DNA of 64,000 nucleotides from Hydractinia symbiolongicarpus (GCF_029227915.1 NC_079879.1:558001-622000), one strand, 5' to 3'; shown: positions 1-15,720, numbered from the stretch's first letter. The notes: a model not told the origin generated them from the letters alone. Translations and numbers: made by a program.

Positions 1-1139
1 ATTTCCCGAACGATTCTTTAAATTATTTTTTCACCACTAAAACGCATGAGACTTGTAGTTTTCAAAAATGATTTCATTTTTGATGAGACGCTGAATAAAA
101 GAAGTTTAATCGCCGGCAAACAAAAACCGCGATTTCCCGTAAATCCCGGCCCTGGCCCGTATAGTCAAAAGTATACAAATAAAGTACGCAGGGAGTAAAC
201 TCATTTCCCGAACGATTCTTTAAATTATTTTTTCACCACTAAAACGCATGAGACTTGTAGTTTTCAAAAATGATTTCATTTTTGATGAGACGCTGAATAA
301 AAGGAGTTTAATCTCCGGCAAACAAAAACCCGTGATTTCCCGTAAATCCAGGACCCGTCCCGTATAGTCAAAAGTACACAAAGAAAGTACGCAGGGAGTA
401 AACTCATTTCCCGAACGATTCTTTAAATTATTTTTTCACCACTAAAACGCATGAGACTAGTAGTTTTCAAAAGTGATTTCATTTTTGAGGAGACGCTGAA
501 TAAAACATGTTTAATCGCCGGCAAACGAAAACCCGCGATTTCCCGTAAATCCCGGCCCTGGCCCGTATAGTCAAAAGTATACAAATAAAGTACGCAGGGA
601 GTAAACTCATTTCCCGAACGATTCTTTAAATTATTTTTTCACCACTAAAACGCATGAGACTTGTAGTTTTCAAAAATGATTTCATTTTTGATGAGACGCT
701 GAATAAAAGAAGTTTAATCGCCGGCAAACAAAAACCGCGATTTCCCGTAAATCCCGGCCCTGGCCCGTATAGTCAATTATTTTTTCACCACTAAAACGCA
801 TGAGACTTGTAGTTTTCAAAAATGATTTCATTTTTGATGAGACGCTGAATAAAAGGAGTTTAATCTCCGGCAAACAAAAACCCGTGATTTCCCGTAAATC
901 CAGGACCCGTCCCGTATAGTCAAAAGTACACAAAGAAAGTACGCAGGGAGTAAACTCATTTCCCGAACGATTCTTTAAATTATTTTTTCACCACTAAAAC
1001 GCATGAGACTTGTAGTTTTCAAAAGTGATTTCATTTTTGATGAGACGCTGAATAAAACATGTTTAATCGCCGGCAAACGAAAACCCGCAATTTCCCGTAA
1101 ATCCCGGCCCTGGCCCGTATAGTCAAAAGTATACAAATA

Positions 1140-3180
1140 AAGTACGCAGGGAGTAAACTCATTTGCCGGACGATTCTTTAAATTATTTTTTCACCACTAA
1201 AACGCATGAGACTTGTAGTTTTTAAAAATGATTTCATTTTTGATGAGACGCTGAATAAAAGGAGTTTAATCTCCGGCAAAAAAAAAACCGTGATTTCCCG
1301 TAAATCACGGACCCGTCCCGTATAGTCAAAAGTACACAAAAAAAGTACGCAGGGAGTACTCTCATTTCCCGAACGATTCTTTATATTATTTTTTCACCAC
1401 TAAAACGCATGAGACTTGTAGTTTTCAAAAGCGATTTCATTTTTGATGAGACGCTGAATAAAACAAGTTTAATCGCCGGCAAACGAAAACCCGCGATTTC
1501 CCGTAATTCCCAGGCTTGGCCCGTATAGTCGAATGTATAAAAAGAAAGTACGCAGGGAGTAAACTCATTTCCCGAACGATTTTTTAAATTATTTTTTCAC
1601 CAATAAGACGCATGAGACTTGTAGTTTTCAACAATGATTTCATTTTTGATGAGACGCTGAATAAAAGGAGTTTAATCGCCGGCAAACGAAAACCCGCGAT
1701 TTCCCGTATCTCCCGAACTCGACCCGTATAGTCGAATGTATACAAAGAAAGTACCCAGGGAGTAAACTCATTTCCCGAACGATTTTTTAAATTATTTTTT
1801 CACCACTAAAACGCATGAGACTTTTAGTTTTCAAAAATGATTTCATTTTTGATGAGACGCTGAATAAAAGGAGTTTAATCGCCGGCAAACGAAAACCCGC
1901 GATTTCCCGTATATCCCGGACTCGGCCCGTATGGTCGAATGTATACAAAGAAAGTACCCAGGGGGTAAACTCATTTCCCGAGCGATTCTTTAAATTATTT
2001 TTTCACCACTAAAACACATGAGACTTGTAGTTTTCAAAAATTATTTCACTTTTGATGAGACGCTGAATAAAAGGAGTTTAATCGCCGGCTAACGAAAACT
2101 CGCGATTTTCCGTAAATCCCAGACTCGGCCCGTATAGTCAAAAGTATACAAAGAAAGTACCCAGGGAGTAAACTCATTTGCCGGACGATTCTTTAAATTA
2201 TTTTTTCACCACTAAAACGCATGAGACTTGTAGTTTTTAAAAATGATTTCATTTTTGATGAGACGCTGAATAAAAGGAGTTTAATCTCCGGCAAACAAAA
2301 ACCCGTGATTTCCCGTAAATCACGGACCCGTCCCGTATAGTCAAAAGTACACAAAAAAAGTACGCAGGGAGTACTCTCATTTCCCGAACGATTCTTTATA
2401 TTATTTTTTCACCACTAAAACGCATGAGACTTGTAGTTTTCAAAAGCGATTTCATTTTTGATGAGACGCTGAATAAAACAAGTTTAATCGCCGGCAAACG
2501 AAAACCCGCGATTTCCCGTAATTCCCAGGCTTGGCCCGTATAGTCGAATGTATAAAAAGAAAGTACGCAGGGAGTAAACTCATTTCCCGAACGATTTTTT
2601 AAATTATTTTTTCACCAATAAGACGCATGAGACTTATAGTTTTCAACAGTGATTTCATTTTTGATGAGACGCTGAATAAAAGGAGTTTAATCGCCGGCAA
2701 ACGAAAACCCGCGATTTCCCGTATCTCCCGAACTCGACCCGTATAGTCGAATGTATACAAAGAAAGTACCCAGGGAGTAAACTCATTTCCCGAACGATTT
2801 TTTAAATTATTTTTTCACCACTAAAACGCATGAGACTTGTAGTTTTCAAAAATGATTTCATTTTTGATGAGACGCTGAATAAAAGGAGTTTAATCGCCGG
2901 CAAACGAAAACCCGCGATTTCCCGTATATCCCGGACTCGGCCCGTATAGTCGAATGTATACAAAGAAAGTACCCAGGGGGTAAACTCATTTCCCGAACGA
3001 TTCTTTAAATTATTTTTTCACCACTAAAACACATGAGACTTGTAGTTTTCAAAAATGACTTCACTTTTGATGAGACGCTGAATAAAAGGAGTTTAATCGC
3101 CGGCTAACGAAAACTCGCGATTTTCCGTAAATCCCAGACTCGGCCCGTATAGTCAAAAGTATACAAAGAAAGTACCCAGG
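1140..3180. repeat. Tandem duplication of a 5-monomer (1015-bp) satellite block
   Basis: The rare variant atttgccggacgattc occurs at 1161 and again at 2176, a shift of 1015 bp (5 x 203). The following monomers, including the gagtactctcatttcc and caataagacgcatgag variants, repeat in the same order. Boundaries are approximate. Confidence 0.85.
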
Positions 3181-6100
3181 GAGTAAACTCATTTCCCGAA
3201 CGATTCTTTAAATTATTTTTTCACCGCTAAAACGCATGAGACTTGTAGTTTTCAAAAATGATTTCATTTTTGATGAGACGCTGAATAAAAGGAGTTTAAT
3301 TGCCGGCAAACAAAAACCCGCTATTTCCCGTATATCCCGGACTCGGCCCGTATAGTCGAATGTATACAAAGAAAGTACCCAGGGAGTAAACTCATATCCC
3401 GAACGATTTTTTTAAAAATTAGTTTTCAAAAATGATTTCATTTTTGATGAGACGCCGAATAAAAGGAGTTTAATCTCCGGCAAACAAAAACCCGCGATTT
3501 CCTGTAAATCCCGGACCCGGCCCGTATAGTCGAATGTATACAAAGAAAGTAAACTGGGAGTAAACTCATTTCCCGAACGATTTTTTAAGTTATTTTTTCA
3601 CCACTAAAACGCATGAGACTTGTAGTTTTCAAAAATGATTTCATTTTTGATGAGACGCTGAATAAAAGGAGTTTAATCTCCGGCAAACGAAAACCCGCGA
3701 TTTCCCGTAAATCCCGGCCCTGGCCCGTATAGTCAAAAGTATACAAATAAAGTACGCAGGGAGTAAACTCATTTCCCGAACGATTCTTTAGAATTATTTT
3801 TTCACCACTAAAACGCATGAGACTTGTAGTTTTCAAAAATGATTTCATTTTTGATGAGACGCTGAATAAAAGAAGTTTAATCGCCGGTAAACAAAAACCG
3901 CGATTTCCCGTAAATCCCGGTCCTGGCCCGTATAGTCAAAAGTATACAAATAAAGTACGCAGGGAGTAAACTCATTTCCCGAACGATTTTTTAAATTATT
4001 TTTTCACCACTAAAACGCATGAGACTTGTAGTTTTCAAAAATGATTTCATTTTTGATGAGACGCTGAATAAAAGGAGTTTAATCTCCGGCAAACAAAAAC
4101 CCGTGATTTCCCGTAAATCCAGGACCCGTCCCGTATAGTCAAAAGTACACAAAGAAAGTACGCAGGGAGTAAACTCATTTCCCGAACGATTCTTTAAATT
4201 ATTTTTTCACCACTAAAACGCATGAGACTTGTAGTTTTTAAAAATGATTTCATTTTTGATGAGACGCTGAATAAAAGGAGTTTCATCTCCGGCAAACAAA
4301 AACCCGTGATTTCCCGTAAATCCCGGACCCGTCCCGTATGGTCAAAAGTACACAAAGAAAGTACGCAGGGAGTAAACTCATTTCCCGAACGATTCTTTAA
4401 ATTATTTTTTCACCACTAAAACGCATGAGACTTTTAGTTTTCAAAAGCGATTTCATTTTTGATGAGACGCTGAATAAAACAAGTTTAATCGCCGGCAAAC
4501 GAAAACCCGCGATTTCCCGTAATTCCCAGGCTTGGCCCGTATAGTCGAATGTATAAAAAGAAAGTACGCAGGGAGTAAACTCATTTCCCGAACGATTTTT
4601 TAAATTATTTTTTCACCAATAAGACGCATGAGACTTGTAGTTTTCAACAATGATTTCATTTTTGATGAGACGCTGAATAAAAGGAGTTTAATCGCCGGCA
4701 AACGAAAACCCGCGAATTCCCGTATCTCCCGAACTCGACCCGTATAGTCGAATGTATACAAAGAAAGTACCCAGGGAGTAAACTCATTTCCCAAACGATT
4801 TTTTAAATTATTTTTTCACCACTAAAACGCATGAGACTTGTAGTTTTCAAAAATGATTTCATTTTTGATGAGACGCTGAATAAAAGGAGTTTAATCTCCG
4901 GCAAACGAAAACCCGCGATTTCCCGTATATCCCGGACTCGGCCCGTATAGTCGAATGTATACAAAGAAAGTACCCAGGGAGTAAACTCATTTCCCAAACG
5001 ATTCTTTAAATTATTTTTTCACCACTAAAACACATGAGACTTGTAGTTTTCAAAAATGATTTTATTTTTGATGAGACGCTGAATAAAAGGAGTTTAATCG
5101 CCGGCAAACGAAAACTCGCGATTTCCCGTAAATCCCGGACTCGGCCCGTATAGTCGAATGTATACAAAGAAAGTACCCAGGGAGTAAACTCATTTCCCAA
5201 ACGATTCTTTAAATTATTTTTTCACCACTAAAACACATGAGACTTGTAGTTTTCAAAAATGATTTTATTTTTGATGAGACGCTGAATAAAAGGAGTTTAA
5301 TCGCCGGCAAACGAAAACTCGCGATTTCCCGTAAATCCCGGACTCGGCCCGTATATTCAAAAGTATACAAAGAAAGTACCCAGGGAGTAAACTCATTTCC
5401 CGAACGATTTTTTAAATTATTTTTTCACCAATAAGACGCATGAGACTTGTAGTTTTCAACAATGATTTCATTTTTGATGAGACGCTGAATAAAAGGAGTT
5501 TAATCGCCGGCAAACGAAAACCCGCGAATTCCCGTATCTCCCGAACTCGACCCGTATAGTCGAATGTATACAAAGAAAGTACCCAGGGAGTAAACTCATT
5601 TCCCAAACGATTTTTTAAATTATTTTTTCACCACTAAAACGCATGAGACTTGTAGTTTTCAAAAATGATTTCATTTTTGATGAGACACTGAATAAAAGGA
5701 GTTTAATCGCCGGCAAACGAAAACCCGCGATTTCCCGTATATCCCGGACTCGGCCCGTATAGTCGAATGTATACAAAGAAAGTACCCTGGGAGTAAAATC
5801 ATTTCCCGAACGATTTTTTAAATTATTATTTCACCACCAAAACCCATGAGACTTGTAGTTTTCAAAAATGATTTCATTTTTGATGAGACGCTGAATAAAA
5901 GGAGTTTAATCTCCGGCAAACGAAAACCCGCGATTTCCCGTAAATCCAGGACCCGGCCCGTATAGTCAAAAGTATACAAAGAAAGTACCCAGGGAGTAAA
6001 CTCATTTCCCGAACGATTTTTTAAATTATTTTTTCACCACTAAAACGCATGAGACTTGTAGTTTTCAAAAATGATTTCATTTTTGATGAGACGCTGAATA

Positions 6101-8397
6101 AAAGGAGTTTAATCGCCGGCAAACGAAAACCCGCGATTTCCCGTATATCCCGGACTCGGCCCGTATAGTCGAATGTATACAAAGAAAGTACCCAGGGGGT
6201 AAACTCATTTCCCGAACGATTCTTTAAATTATTTTTTCACCACTAAAACACATGAGACTTGTAGTTTTCAAAAATGACTTCACTTTTGATGAGACGCTGA
6301 ATAAAAGGAGTTTAATCGCCGGCTAACGAAAACTCGCGATTTTCCGTAAATCCCAGACTCGGCCCGTATAGTCAAAAGTATACAAAGAAAGTACCCAGGG
6401 AGTAAACTCATTTCCCGAACGATTCTTTAAATTATTTTTTCACCGCTAAAACGCATGAGACTTGTAGTTTTCAAAAATGATTTCATTTTTGATGAGACGC
6501 TGAATAAAAGGAGTTTAATTGCCGGCAAACAAAAACCCGCTATTTCCCGTATATCCCGGACTCGGCCCGTATAGTCGAATGTATACAAAGAAAGTACCCA
6601 GGGAGTAAACTCATATCCCGAACGATTTTTTTAAAAATTAGTTTTCAAAAATGATTTCATTTTTGATGAGACGCCGAATAAAAGGAGTTTAATCTCCGGC
6701 AAACAAAAACCCGCGATTTCCTGTAAATCCCGGACCCGGCCCGTATAGTCGAATGTATACAAAGAAAGTAAACTGGGAGTAAACTCATTTCCCGAACGAT
6801 TTTTTAAGTTATTTTTTCACCACTAAAACGCATGAGACTTGTAGTTTTCAAAAATGATTTCATTTTTGATGAGACGCTGAATAAAAGGAGTTTAATCTCC
6901 GGCAAACGAAAACCCGCGATTTCCCGTAAATCCCGGCCCTGGCCCGTATAGTCAAAAGTATACAAATAAAGTACGCAGGGAGTAAACTCATTTCCCGAAC
7001 GATTCTTTAGAATTATTTTTTCACCACTAAAACGCATGAGACTTGTAGTTTTCAAAAATGATTTCATTTTTGATGAGACGCTGAATAAAAGAAGTTTAAT
7101 CGCCGGTAAACAAAAACCGCGATTTCCCGTAAATCCCGGTCCTGGCCCGTATAGTCAAAAGTATACAAATAAAGTACGCAGGGAGTAAACTCATTTCCCG
7201 AACGATTTTTTAAATTATTTTTTCACCACTAAAACGCATGAGACTTGTAGTTTTCAAAAATGATTTCATTTTTGATGAGACGCTGAATAAAAGGAGTTTA
7301 ATCTCCGGCAAACAAAAACCCGTGATTTCCCGTAAATCCAGGACCCGTCCCGTATAGTCAAAAGTACACAAAGAAAGTACGCAGGGAGTAAACTCATTTC
7401 CCGAACGATTCTTTAAATTATTTTTTCACCACTAAAACGCATGAGACTTGTAGTTTTTAAAAATGATTTCATTTTTGATGAGACGCTGAATAAAAGGAGT
7501 TTCATCTCCGGCAAACAAAAACCCGTGATTTCCCGTAAATCCCGGACCCGTCCCGTATGGTCAAAAGTACACAAAGAAAGTACGCAGGGAGTAAACTCAT
7601 TTCCCGAACGATTCTTTAAATTATTTTTTCACCACTAAAACGCATGAGACTTTTAGTTTTCAAAAGCGATTTCATTTTTGATGAGACGCTGAATAAAACA
7701 AGTTTAATCGCCGGCAAACGAAAACCCGCGATTTCCCGTAATTCCCAGGCTTGGCCCGTATAGTCGAATGTATAAAAAGAAAGTACGCAGGGAGTAAACT
7801 CATTTCCCGAACGATTTTTTAAATTATTTTTTCACCAATAAGACGCATGAGACTTGTAGTTTTCAACAATGATTTCATTTTTGATGAGACGCTGAATAAA
7901 AGGAGTTTAATCGCCGGCAAACGAAAACCCGCGAATTCCCGTATCTCCCGAACTCGACCCGTATAGTCGAATGTATACAAAGAAAGTACCCAGGGAGTAA
8001 ACTCATTTCCCAAACGATTTTTTAAATTATTTTTTCACCACTAAAACGCATGAGACTTGTAGTTTTCAAAAATGATTTCATTTTTGATGAGACACTGAAT
8101 AAAAGGAGTTTAATCGCCGGCAAACGAAAACCCGCGATTTCCCGTATATCCCGGACTCGGCCCGTATAGTCGAATGTATACAAAGAAAGTACCCTGGGAG
8201 TAAAATCATTTCCCGAACGATTTTTTAAATTATTATTTCACCACCAAAACCCATGAGACTTGTAGTTTTCAAAAATGATTTCATTTTTGATGAGACGCTG
8301 AATAAAAGGAGTTTAATCTCCGGCGAACGAAAACCCGCGATTTCCCGTAAATCCAGGACCCGGCCCGTATAGTCAAAAGTATACAAAGAAAGTACGC
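2750..8397. repeat. Higher-order repeat: two copies of a ~3.2-kb satellite block
   Basis: Sequence from about 2750 recurs at a constant offset of 3219 bp, including the shortened monomers near 3410 and 6629 and the cccagggggtaaactc variants near 2970 and 6190. The second copy then loses four monomers (812 bp) relative to the first: the monomer at 4600 is repeated at 5412, and the second copy joins directly to that later context at 7819. The first copy runs to about 5968 and the second to about 8397. Confidence 0.85.
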
Positions 8398-11300
8398 AGG
8401 GAGTAAACTCATTTCCCGAACGATTCTTTAAATTATTTTTTCACCACTAAAACGCATGAGACTTGTAGTTTTCAAAAATGATTTCATTTTTGATGAGACG
8501 CTGAATAAAAGGAGTTTAATCTCCGGCAAACGAAAACCCGCGATTTCCCGTATATCCCGGACTCGGCCCGTATAGTCGAATGTATACAAAGAAAGTACCC
8601 AGGGAGTAAACTCATTTCCCAAACGATTCTTTAAATTATTTTTTCACCACTAAAACACATGAGACTTGTAGTTTTCAAAAATGATTTTATTTTTGATGAG
8701 ACGCTGAATAAAAGGAGTTTAATCGCCGGCAAACGAAAACTCGCGATTTCCCGTAAATCCCGGACTCGGCCCGTATATTCAAAAGTATACAAAGAAAGTA
8801 CCCAGGGAGTAAACTCATTTCCCGAACGATTCTTTAAATTATTTTCTCACCACTAAAACGCATGAGATTTGTAGTTTTCAAAAATGATTTCATTTTTGAT
8901 GAGACGCTGAATAAAAGGAGTTTAATCTCCGGCAAACGAAAACCCGCGATTTCCCGTATATCCCGGACTCGGCCCGTATAGTCGAATGTATACAAAGAAA
9001 GTACCCAGGGAGTAAACTCATTTCCCGAACGATTTTTTAAATTATTTTTTCACCACTAAAACGCATGAGACTTGTAGTTTTCAAAAATGATTTCATTTTT
9101 GATGAGACGCCGAATAAAAGGAGTTTAATCTCCGGCAAACAAAAACCCGCGATTTCCCGTAAATCCCGGACCCGGCCCGTATAGTCGAATGTATACAAAG
9201 AAAGTAAACTGGGAGTAAACTCATTTCCCGAACGATTTTTTAAGTTATTTTTTCACCACTAAAACGCATGAGACTTGTAGTTTTCAAAAATGATTTCATT
9301 TTTGATGAGACGCTGAATAAAAGGAGTTTAATCTCCGGCAAACGAAAACCCGCGATTTCCCGTAAATCCCGGCCCTGGCCCGTATAGTCAAAAGTATACA
9401 AATAAAGTACGCAGGGAGTAAACTCATTTCCCGAACGATTCTTTAAATTATTTTTTCACCACTAAAACGCATGAGACTTGTAGTTTTCAAAAATGATTTC
9501 ATTTTTGATGAGACGCCGAATAAAAGGAGTTTAATCTCCGGCAAACAAAAACCCGCGATTTCCCGTAAATCCCGGACCCGGCCCGTATAGTCGAATGTAT
9601 ACAAAGAAAGTAAACTGGGAGTAAACTCATTTCCCGAACGATTTTTTAAGTTATTTTTTCACCACTAAAACGCATGAGACTTGTAGTTTTCAAAAATGAT
9701 TTCATTTTTGATGAGACGCTGAATAAAAGGAGTTTAATCTCCGGCAAACGAAAACCCGCGATTTCCCGTAAATCCCGGCCCTGGCCCGTATAGTCAAAAG
9801 TATACAAATAAAGTACGCAGGGAGTAAACTCATTTCCCGAACGATTCTTTAAATTATTTTTTCACCACTACAACGCATGAGACTTGTAGTTTTCAAAAAT
9901 GATTTCATTTTTGATGAGACGCTGAATAAAAGAAGTTTAATCGCCGGCAAACAAAAACCGCGATTTCCCGTAAATCCCGGCCCTGGCCCGTATAGTCAAA
10001 AGTATACAAATAAAGTACGCAGGGAGTAAACTCATTTCCCGAACGATTCTTTAAATTATTTTTTCACCACTAAAACGCATGAGACTTGTAGTTTTCAAAA
10101 ATGATTTCATTTTTGATGAGACGCTGAATAAAAGGATTTTAATCTCCGGCAAACAAAAACCCGTGATTTCCCGTAAATCCCGGACCCGTCCCGTATAGTC
10201 AAAAGTTCACAAAGAAAGTACGCAGGGAGTAAACTCATTTCCCGAACGATTCTTTAAATTATTTTTTCACCACTAAAACGCATGAGACTTGTAGTTTTCA
10301 AAAGCGATTTCATTTTTGATGAGACGCTGAATAAAACAAGTTTAATCGCCGGCAAACGAAAACCCGCGATTTCCCGTAATTCCCAGGCTTGGCCAGTATA
10401 GTCGAATGTATAAAAAGAAAGTACGCAGGGAGTAAACTCATTTCCCGAACGATTTTTTAAATTATTTTTTCACCAATAAGACGCATGAGACTTGTAGTTT
10501 TCAACAATGATTTCATTTTTGATGAGACGCTGAATAAAAGGAGTTTAATCGCCGGCAAGCGAAAACCCGCGATTTCCCGTATCTCCCGAACTCGACCCGT
10601 ATAATCGAATGTATACAAAGAAAGTACGCAGGGAGTAAACTCATTTCCCGAACGATTCTTTAAATTATTTTTTCACCACTAAAACGCATGAGACTTGTAG
10701 TTTTTAAAAATGATTTCATTTTTGATGAGACGCTGAATAAAAGGATTTTAATCTCCGGCAAACAAAAACCCGTGATTTCCCGTAAATCCCGGACCCGTCC
10801 CGTATAGTCAAAAGTACACAAAGAAAGTACGCAGGGAGTAAACTCATTTCCCGAACGATTCTTTAAATTATTTTTTCACCACTAAAACGCATGAGACTTG
10901 TAGTTTTCAAAAGCGATTTCATTTTTGATGAGACGCTGAATAAAACAAGTTTAATCGCCGGCAAACGAAAACCCGCGATTTCCCGTAATTCTCAGGCTTC
11001 GCCCGTATAGTCGAATGTATAAAAAGAAAGTACGCAGGGAGTAAACTCATTTCCCGAACGATTTTTTAAATTATTTTTTCACCAATAAGACGCATGAGAC
11101 TTGTAGTTTTCAACAATGATTTCATTTTTGATGAGACGCTGAATAAAAGGAGTTTAATCGCCGGCAAGCGAAAACCCGCGATTTCCCGTATCTCCCGAAC
11201 TCGACCCGTATAGTCGAATGTATACAAAGAAAGTACCCAGGGAGTAAACTCATTTCCCGAACGATTTTTTAAATTATTTTTTCACCACTAAAACGCATGA

Positions 11301-13289
11301 GACTTGTAGTTTTCAAAAATGATTTCATTTTTGATGAGACGCTGAATAAAAGGAGTTTAATCGCCGGCAAACGAAAACCCGCGATTTCCCGTATATCCCG
11401 GACTCGGCCCGTATAGTCGAATGTATACAAAGAAAGTACCCAGGGGGTAAACTCATTTCCCGAACGATTCTTTAAATTATTTTTTCACCACTAAAACACA
11501 TGAGACTTATAGTTTTCAAAAATGATTTCACTTTTGATGAGACGCTGAATAAAAGGCGTTTAATCGCAGGCAAACGAAAACTCGCGATTTCCCGTAAATC
11601 CCGGACCCGGCCCGTATAGTCGAATGTATACAAAGAAATTAAACTGGGAGTAAACTCATTTCCCGAACGATTTTTTAAGTTATTTTTTCACCACTAAAAC
11701 GCATGAGACTTGTTGTTTTCAAAAATGATTTCATTTTTGATGAGACGCTGAATAAAAGGAGTTTAATCTCCGGCAAACGAAAACCCGCGATTTCCCGTAA
11801 ATCCCGGCCCTGGCCCGTATAGTCAAAAGTATACAAATAAAGTACGCAGGGAGTAAACTCATTTCCCGAACGATTCTTTAAATTATTTTTTCACCACTAA
11901 AACGCATGAGACTTGTAGTTTTCAAAAATGATTTCATTTTTGATGAGACGCTGAATAAAAGAAGTTTAATCGCCGGTAAACAAAAGCGCGATTTCCCGTA
12001 AATCCCGGCCCTGGCCCGTATAGTCAAAAGTATACAAATAAAGTACGCAGGGAGTAAACTCATTTCCTGAACGATTCTTTAAATTATTTTTCCACCACTA
12101 AAACGCATGAGACTTGTAGTTTTCAAAAATGATTTCATTTTTGATGAGACGCTGAATAAAAGGAGTTTAATCTCCGGCAAACAAAAACCCGTGATTTCCC
12201 GTAAATCCAGGACCCGTCCCGTATAGTCAAAAGTACACAAAGAAAGTACGCAGGGAGTAAACTCATTTCCCGAACGATTCTTTAAATTATTTTTTTACCA
12301 CTAAAACGCATGAGACTTGTAGTTTTCAAAAGTGATTTCATTTTTGATGAGACGCTGAATAAAACAAGTTTAATCGCCGGCAAACGAAAGCCCGCGATTT
12401 TTCGTAAATCCCGGCCCTGGCCCGTATAGTCAAAAGTATACAAATAAAGTACGCAGGGAGTAAACTCATTTCCCGAACGATTCTTTAAATTATTTTTTCA
12501 CCACTAAAACGCATGAGACTTGTAGTTTTTAAAAATGATTTCATTTTTGATGAGACGCTGAATAAAAGGAGTTTAATCTCCGGTAAACAAAAACCCGTGA
12601 TTTCCCGTAAATCCCGGACCCGTCCCGTATAGTCAAAAGTACACAAAGGAAGTACGCAGAGAGTAAACTCATTTCCCGAACGATTCTTTAAATTAATTTT
12701 TCACCACTAAAACGCATGAGTCTTTTAGTTTTCAAAAGCGATTTCATTTTTGATGAGACGCTGAATAAAACAAGTTTAATCGCCGCCAAACGAAAACCCG
12801 CGATTTCCCGTAATTCCCAGGCTTGGCCCGTATAGTCGAATGTATAAAAAGAAAGTACGCAGGGAGTAAACTCATTTCCCGAACGATTTTTTAAATTATT
12901 TTTTCACCACTAAAACGCATGAGACTTGTAGTTTTCAAAAATGATTTCATTTTTGATGAGACGCTGAATAAAAGGAGTTTAATCGCCGGCAAACGAAAAC
13001 CCGCGATTTCCCGTATATCCCGGACTCGGCCCGTATAGTCGAATGTATACAAAGAAAGTACCCTGGGAGTAAACTCATTTCCCGAACGATTTTTTAAATT
13101 ATTATTTCACCACCAAAACCCATGAGACTTGTAGTTTTCAAAAATGTTTTCATTTTTGATGAGACGCTGAATAAAAGGAGTTTAATCTCCGGCAAACGAA
13201 AACCCGCGATTTCCCGTATATCCCGGACTCGGCCCGTATAGTCGAATGTATACAAAGAAAGTACCCAAGGAGTAAACTCATTTCCCGAA

Positions 13290-15720
13290 CGATTCTTTAA
13301 ATTATTTCTTCACCACTAAAACACATGAGACTTGTAGTTTTCAAAAATGATTTCATTTTTGATGAGACGCTGAATAAAAGGAGTTTAATCGCCGGCAAAC
13401 GAAAACTCGCGATTTCCCGTAAATCCTGGACTCGGCCCGTACAGTCAAAAGTATACAAAGAAAGTACCCAGGGAGTAAACTCATTTCCCGAACGATTCTT
13501 TAAATTATTTTCTCACCACTAAAACGCATGAGATTTGTAGTTTTCAAAAATGATTTCATTTTTGATGAGACGCTGAATAAAAGGAGTTTAATTGCCGGCA
13601 AACGAAAACCCGCGATTTCCCGTATATCCCGGACTCGGCCCGTATAGTCGAATGTATACAAAGAAAGTACCCAGGGAGTAAACTCATTTCCCGAACGATT
13701 TTTTAAATTATTTTTTCACCACTAAAACGCATGAGACTTCTAGTTTTCAAAAGTGATTTCATTTTTGATGAGACGCTGAATAAAACAAGTTTAATCGCCA
13801 GCAAACGAAAACCCGCGATTTCCCGTAAATCCCGGACCCGGCCCGTATAGTCGAATGTATACAAAGAAAGTACCCAGGGAGTAAACTCATTTCCCGAACG
13901 ATTTTTTAAATTATTTTTTCACCACTAAAACGCATGAGACTTGTAGTTTTCAAAAAGGATTTCATTTTTGATGAGACGCTGAATAAAAGGAGTTTAATCG
14001 CCGGCAAACGAAAACCCGCGATTTCCCGTATATCCCGGACTCGGGCCGTATAGTCGAATGTATACAAAGAAAGTACCCTGGGAGTAAACTCATTTCCCGA
14101 ACGATTTTTTAAATTATTATTTCACCACCAAAACCCATGAGACTTGTAGTTTTCAAAAATGATTTCATTTTTGATGAGACGCTGAATAAAAGGAGTTTAA
14201 TCTCCGGCAAACGAAAACCCGCGATTTCCCGTAAATCCAGGAACCGGCCCGTATAGTCAAAAGTATACAAAGAAAGTACGCAGGGAGTAAACTCATTTCC
14301 GAACGATTCTTTAAATTATTTTTTCACCACTAAAACGCATGAGACTTGTAGTTTTCAAAAAGGATTTCATTTTTGATGAGACGCTGAATAAAAGGAGTTT
14401 AATCGCCGGCAAACGAAAACCCGCGATTTCCCGTATATCCCGGACTCGGGCCGTATAGTCGAATGTATACAAAGAAAGTACCCTGGGAGTAAACTCATTT
14501 CCCGAACGATTCTTTAAATTATTTCTTCACCACTAAAACACATGAGACTTGTAGTTTTCAAAAATGATTTCATTTTTGATGAGACGCTGAATAAAAGGAG
14601 TTTAATCGCCGGCAAACGAAAACTCGCGATTTCCCGTAAATCCTGGACTCGGCCCGTATAGTCAAAAGTATACAAAGAAAGTACCCAGGGAGTAAACTCA
14701 TTTCCCGAACGATTCTTTAAATTATTTTCTCACCACTAAAACGCATGAGATTTGTAGTTTTCAAAAATGATTTCATTTTTGATGAGACGCTGAATAAAAG
14801 GAGTTTAATTGCCGGCAAACGAAAACCCGCGATTTCCCGTATATCCCGGACTCGGCCCGTATAGTCGAATGTATACAAAGAAAGTACCCAGGGAGTAAAC
14901 TCATTTCCCGAACGATTTTTTAAATTATTTTTTCACCACTAAAACGCATGAGACTTCTAGTTTTCAAAAGTGATTTCATTTTTGATGAGACGCTGAATAA
15001 AACAAGTTTAATCGCCAGCAAACGAAAACCCGCGATTTCCCGTAAATCCCGGACCCGGCCCGTATAGTCGAATGTATACAAAGAAAGTACCCAGGGAGTA
15101 AACTCATTTCCCGAACGATTTTTTAAATTATTTTTTCACCACTAAAACGCATGAGACTTGTAGTTTTCAAAAAGGATTTCATTTTTGATGAGACGCTGAA
15201 TAAAAGGAGTTTAATCGCCGGCAAACGAAAACCCGCGATTTCCCGTATATCCCGAACTCGGGCCGTATAGTCGAATGTATACAAAGAAAGTACCCTGGGA
15301 GTAAACTCATTTCCCGAACGATTTTTTAAATTATTATTTCACCACCAAAACCCATGAGACTTGTAGTTTTCAAAAATGATTTCATTTTTGATGAGACGCT
15401 GAATAAAAGGAGTTTAATCTCCGGCAAACGAAAACCCGCGATTTCCCGTAAATCCAGGAACCGGCCCGTATAGTCAAAAGTATACAAAGAAAGTACGCAG
15501 GGAGTAAACTCATTTCCGAACGATTCTTTAAATTATTTTTTCACCACTAAAACGCATGAGACTTGTAGTTTTCAAAAAGGATTTCATTTTTGATGAGACG
15601 CTGAATAAAAGGAGTTTAATCGCCGGCAAACGAAAACCCGCGATTTCCCGTATATCCCGGACTCGGGCCGTATAGTCGAATGTATACAAAGAAAGTACCC
15701 TGGGAGTAAACTCATTTCCC
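13290..15720. repeat. Tandem duplication of a 6-monomer (1217-bp) satellite block
   Basis: The variant attatttcttcaccacta at 13301 recurs at 14518, and ccaggaaccggccc near 14237 recurs near 15454, both 1217 bp apart. A further 2-monomer (405-bp) repeat puts the same variant again near 15859. Confidence 0.8.
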
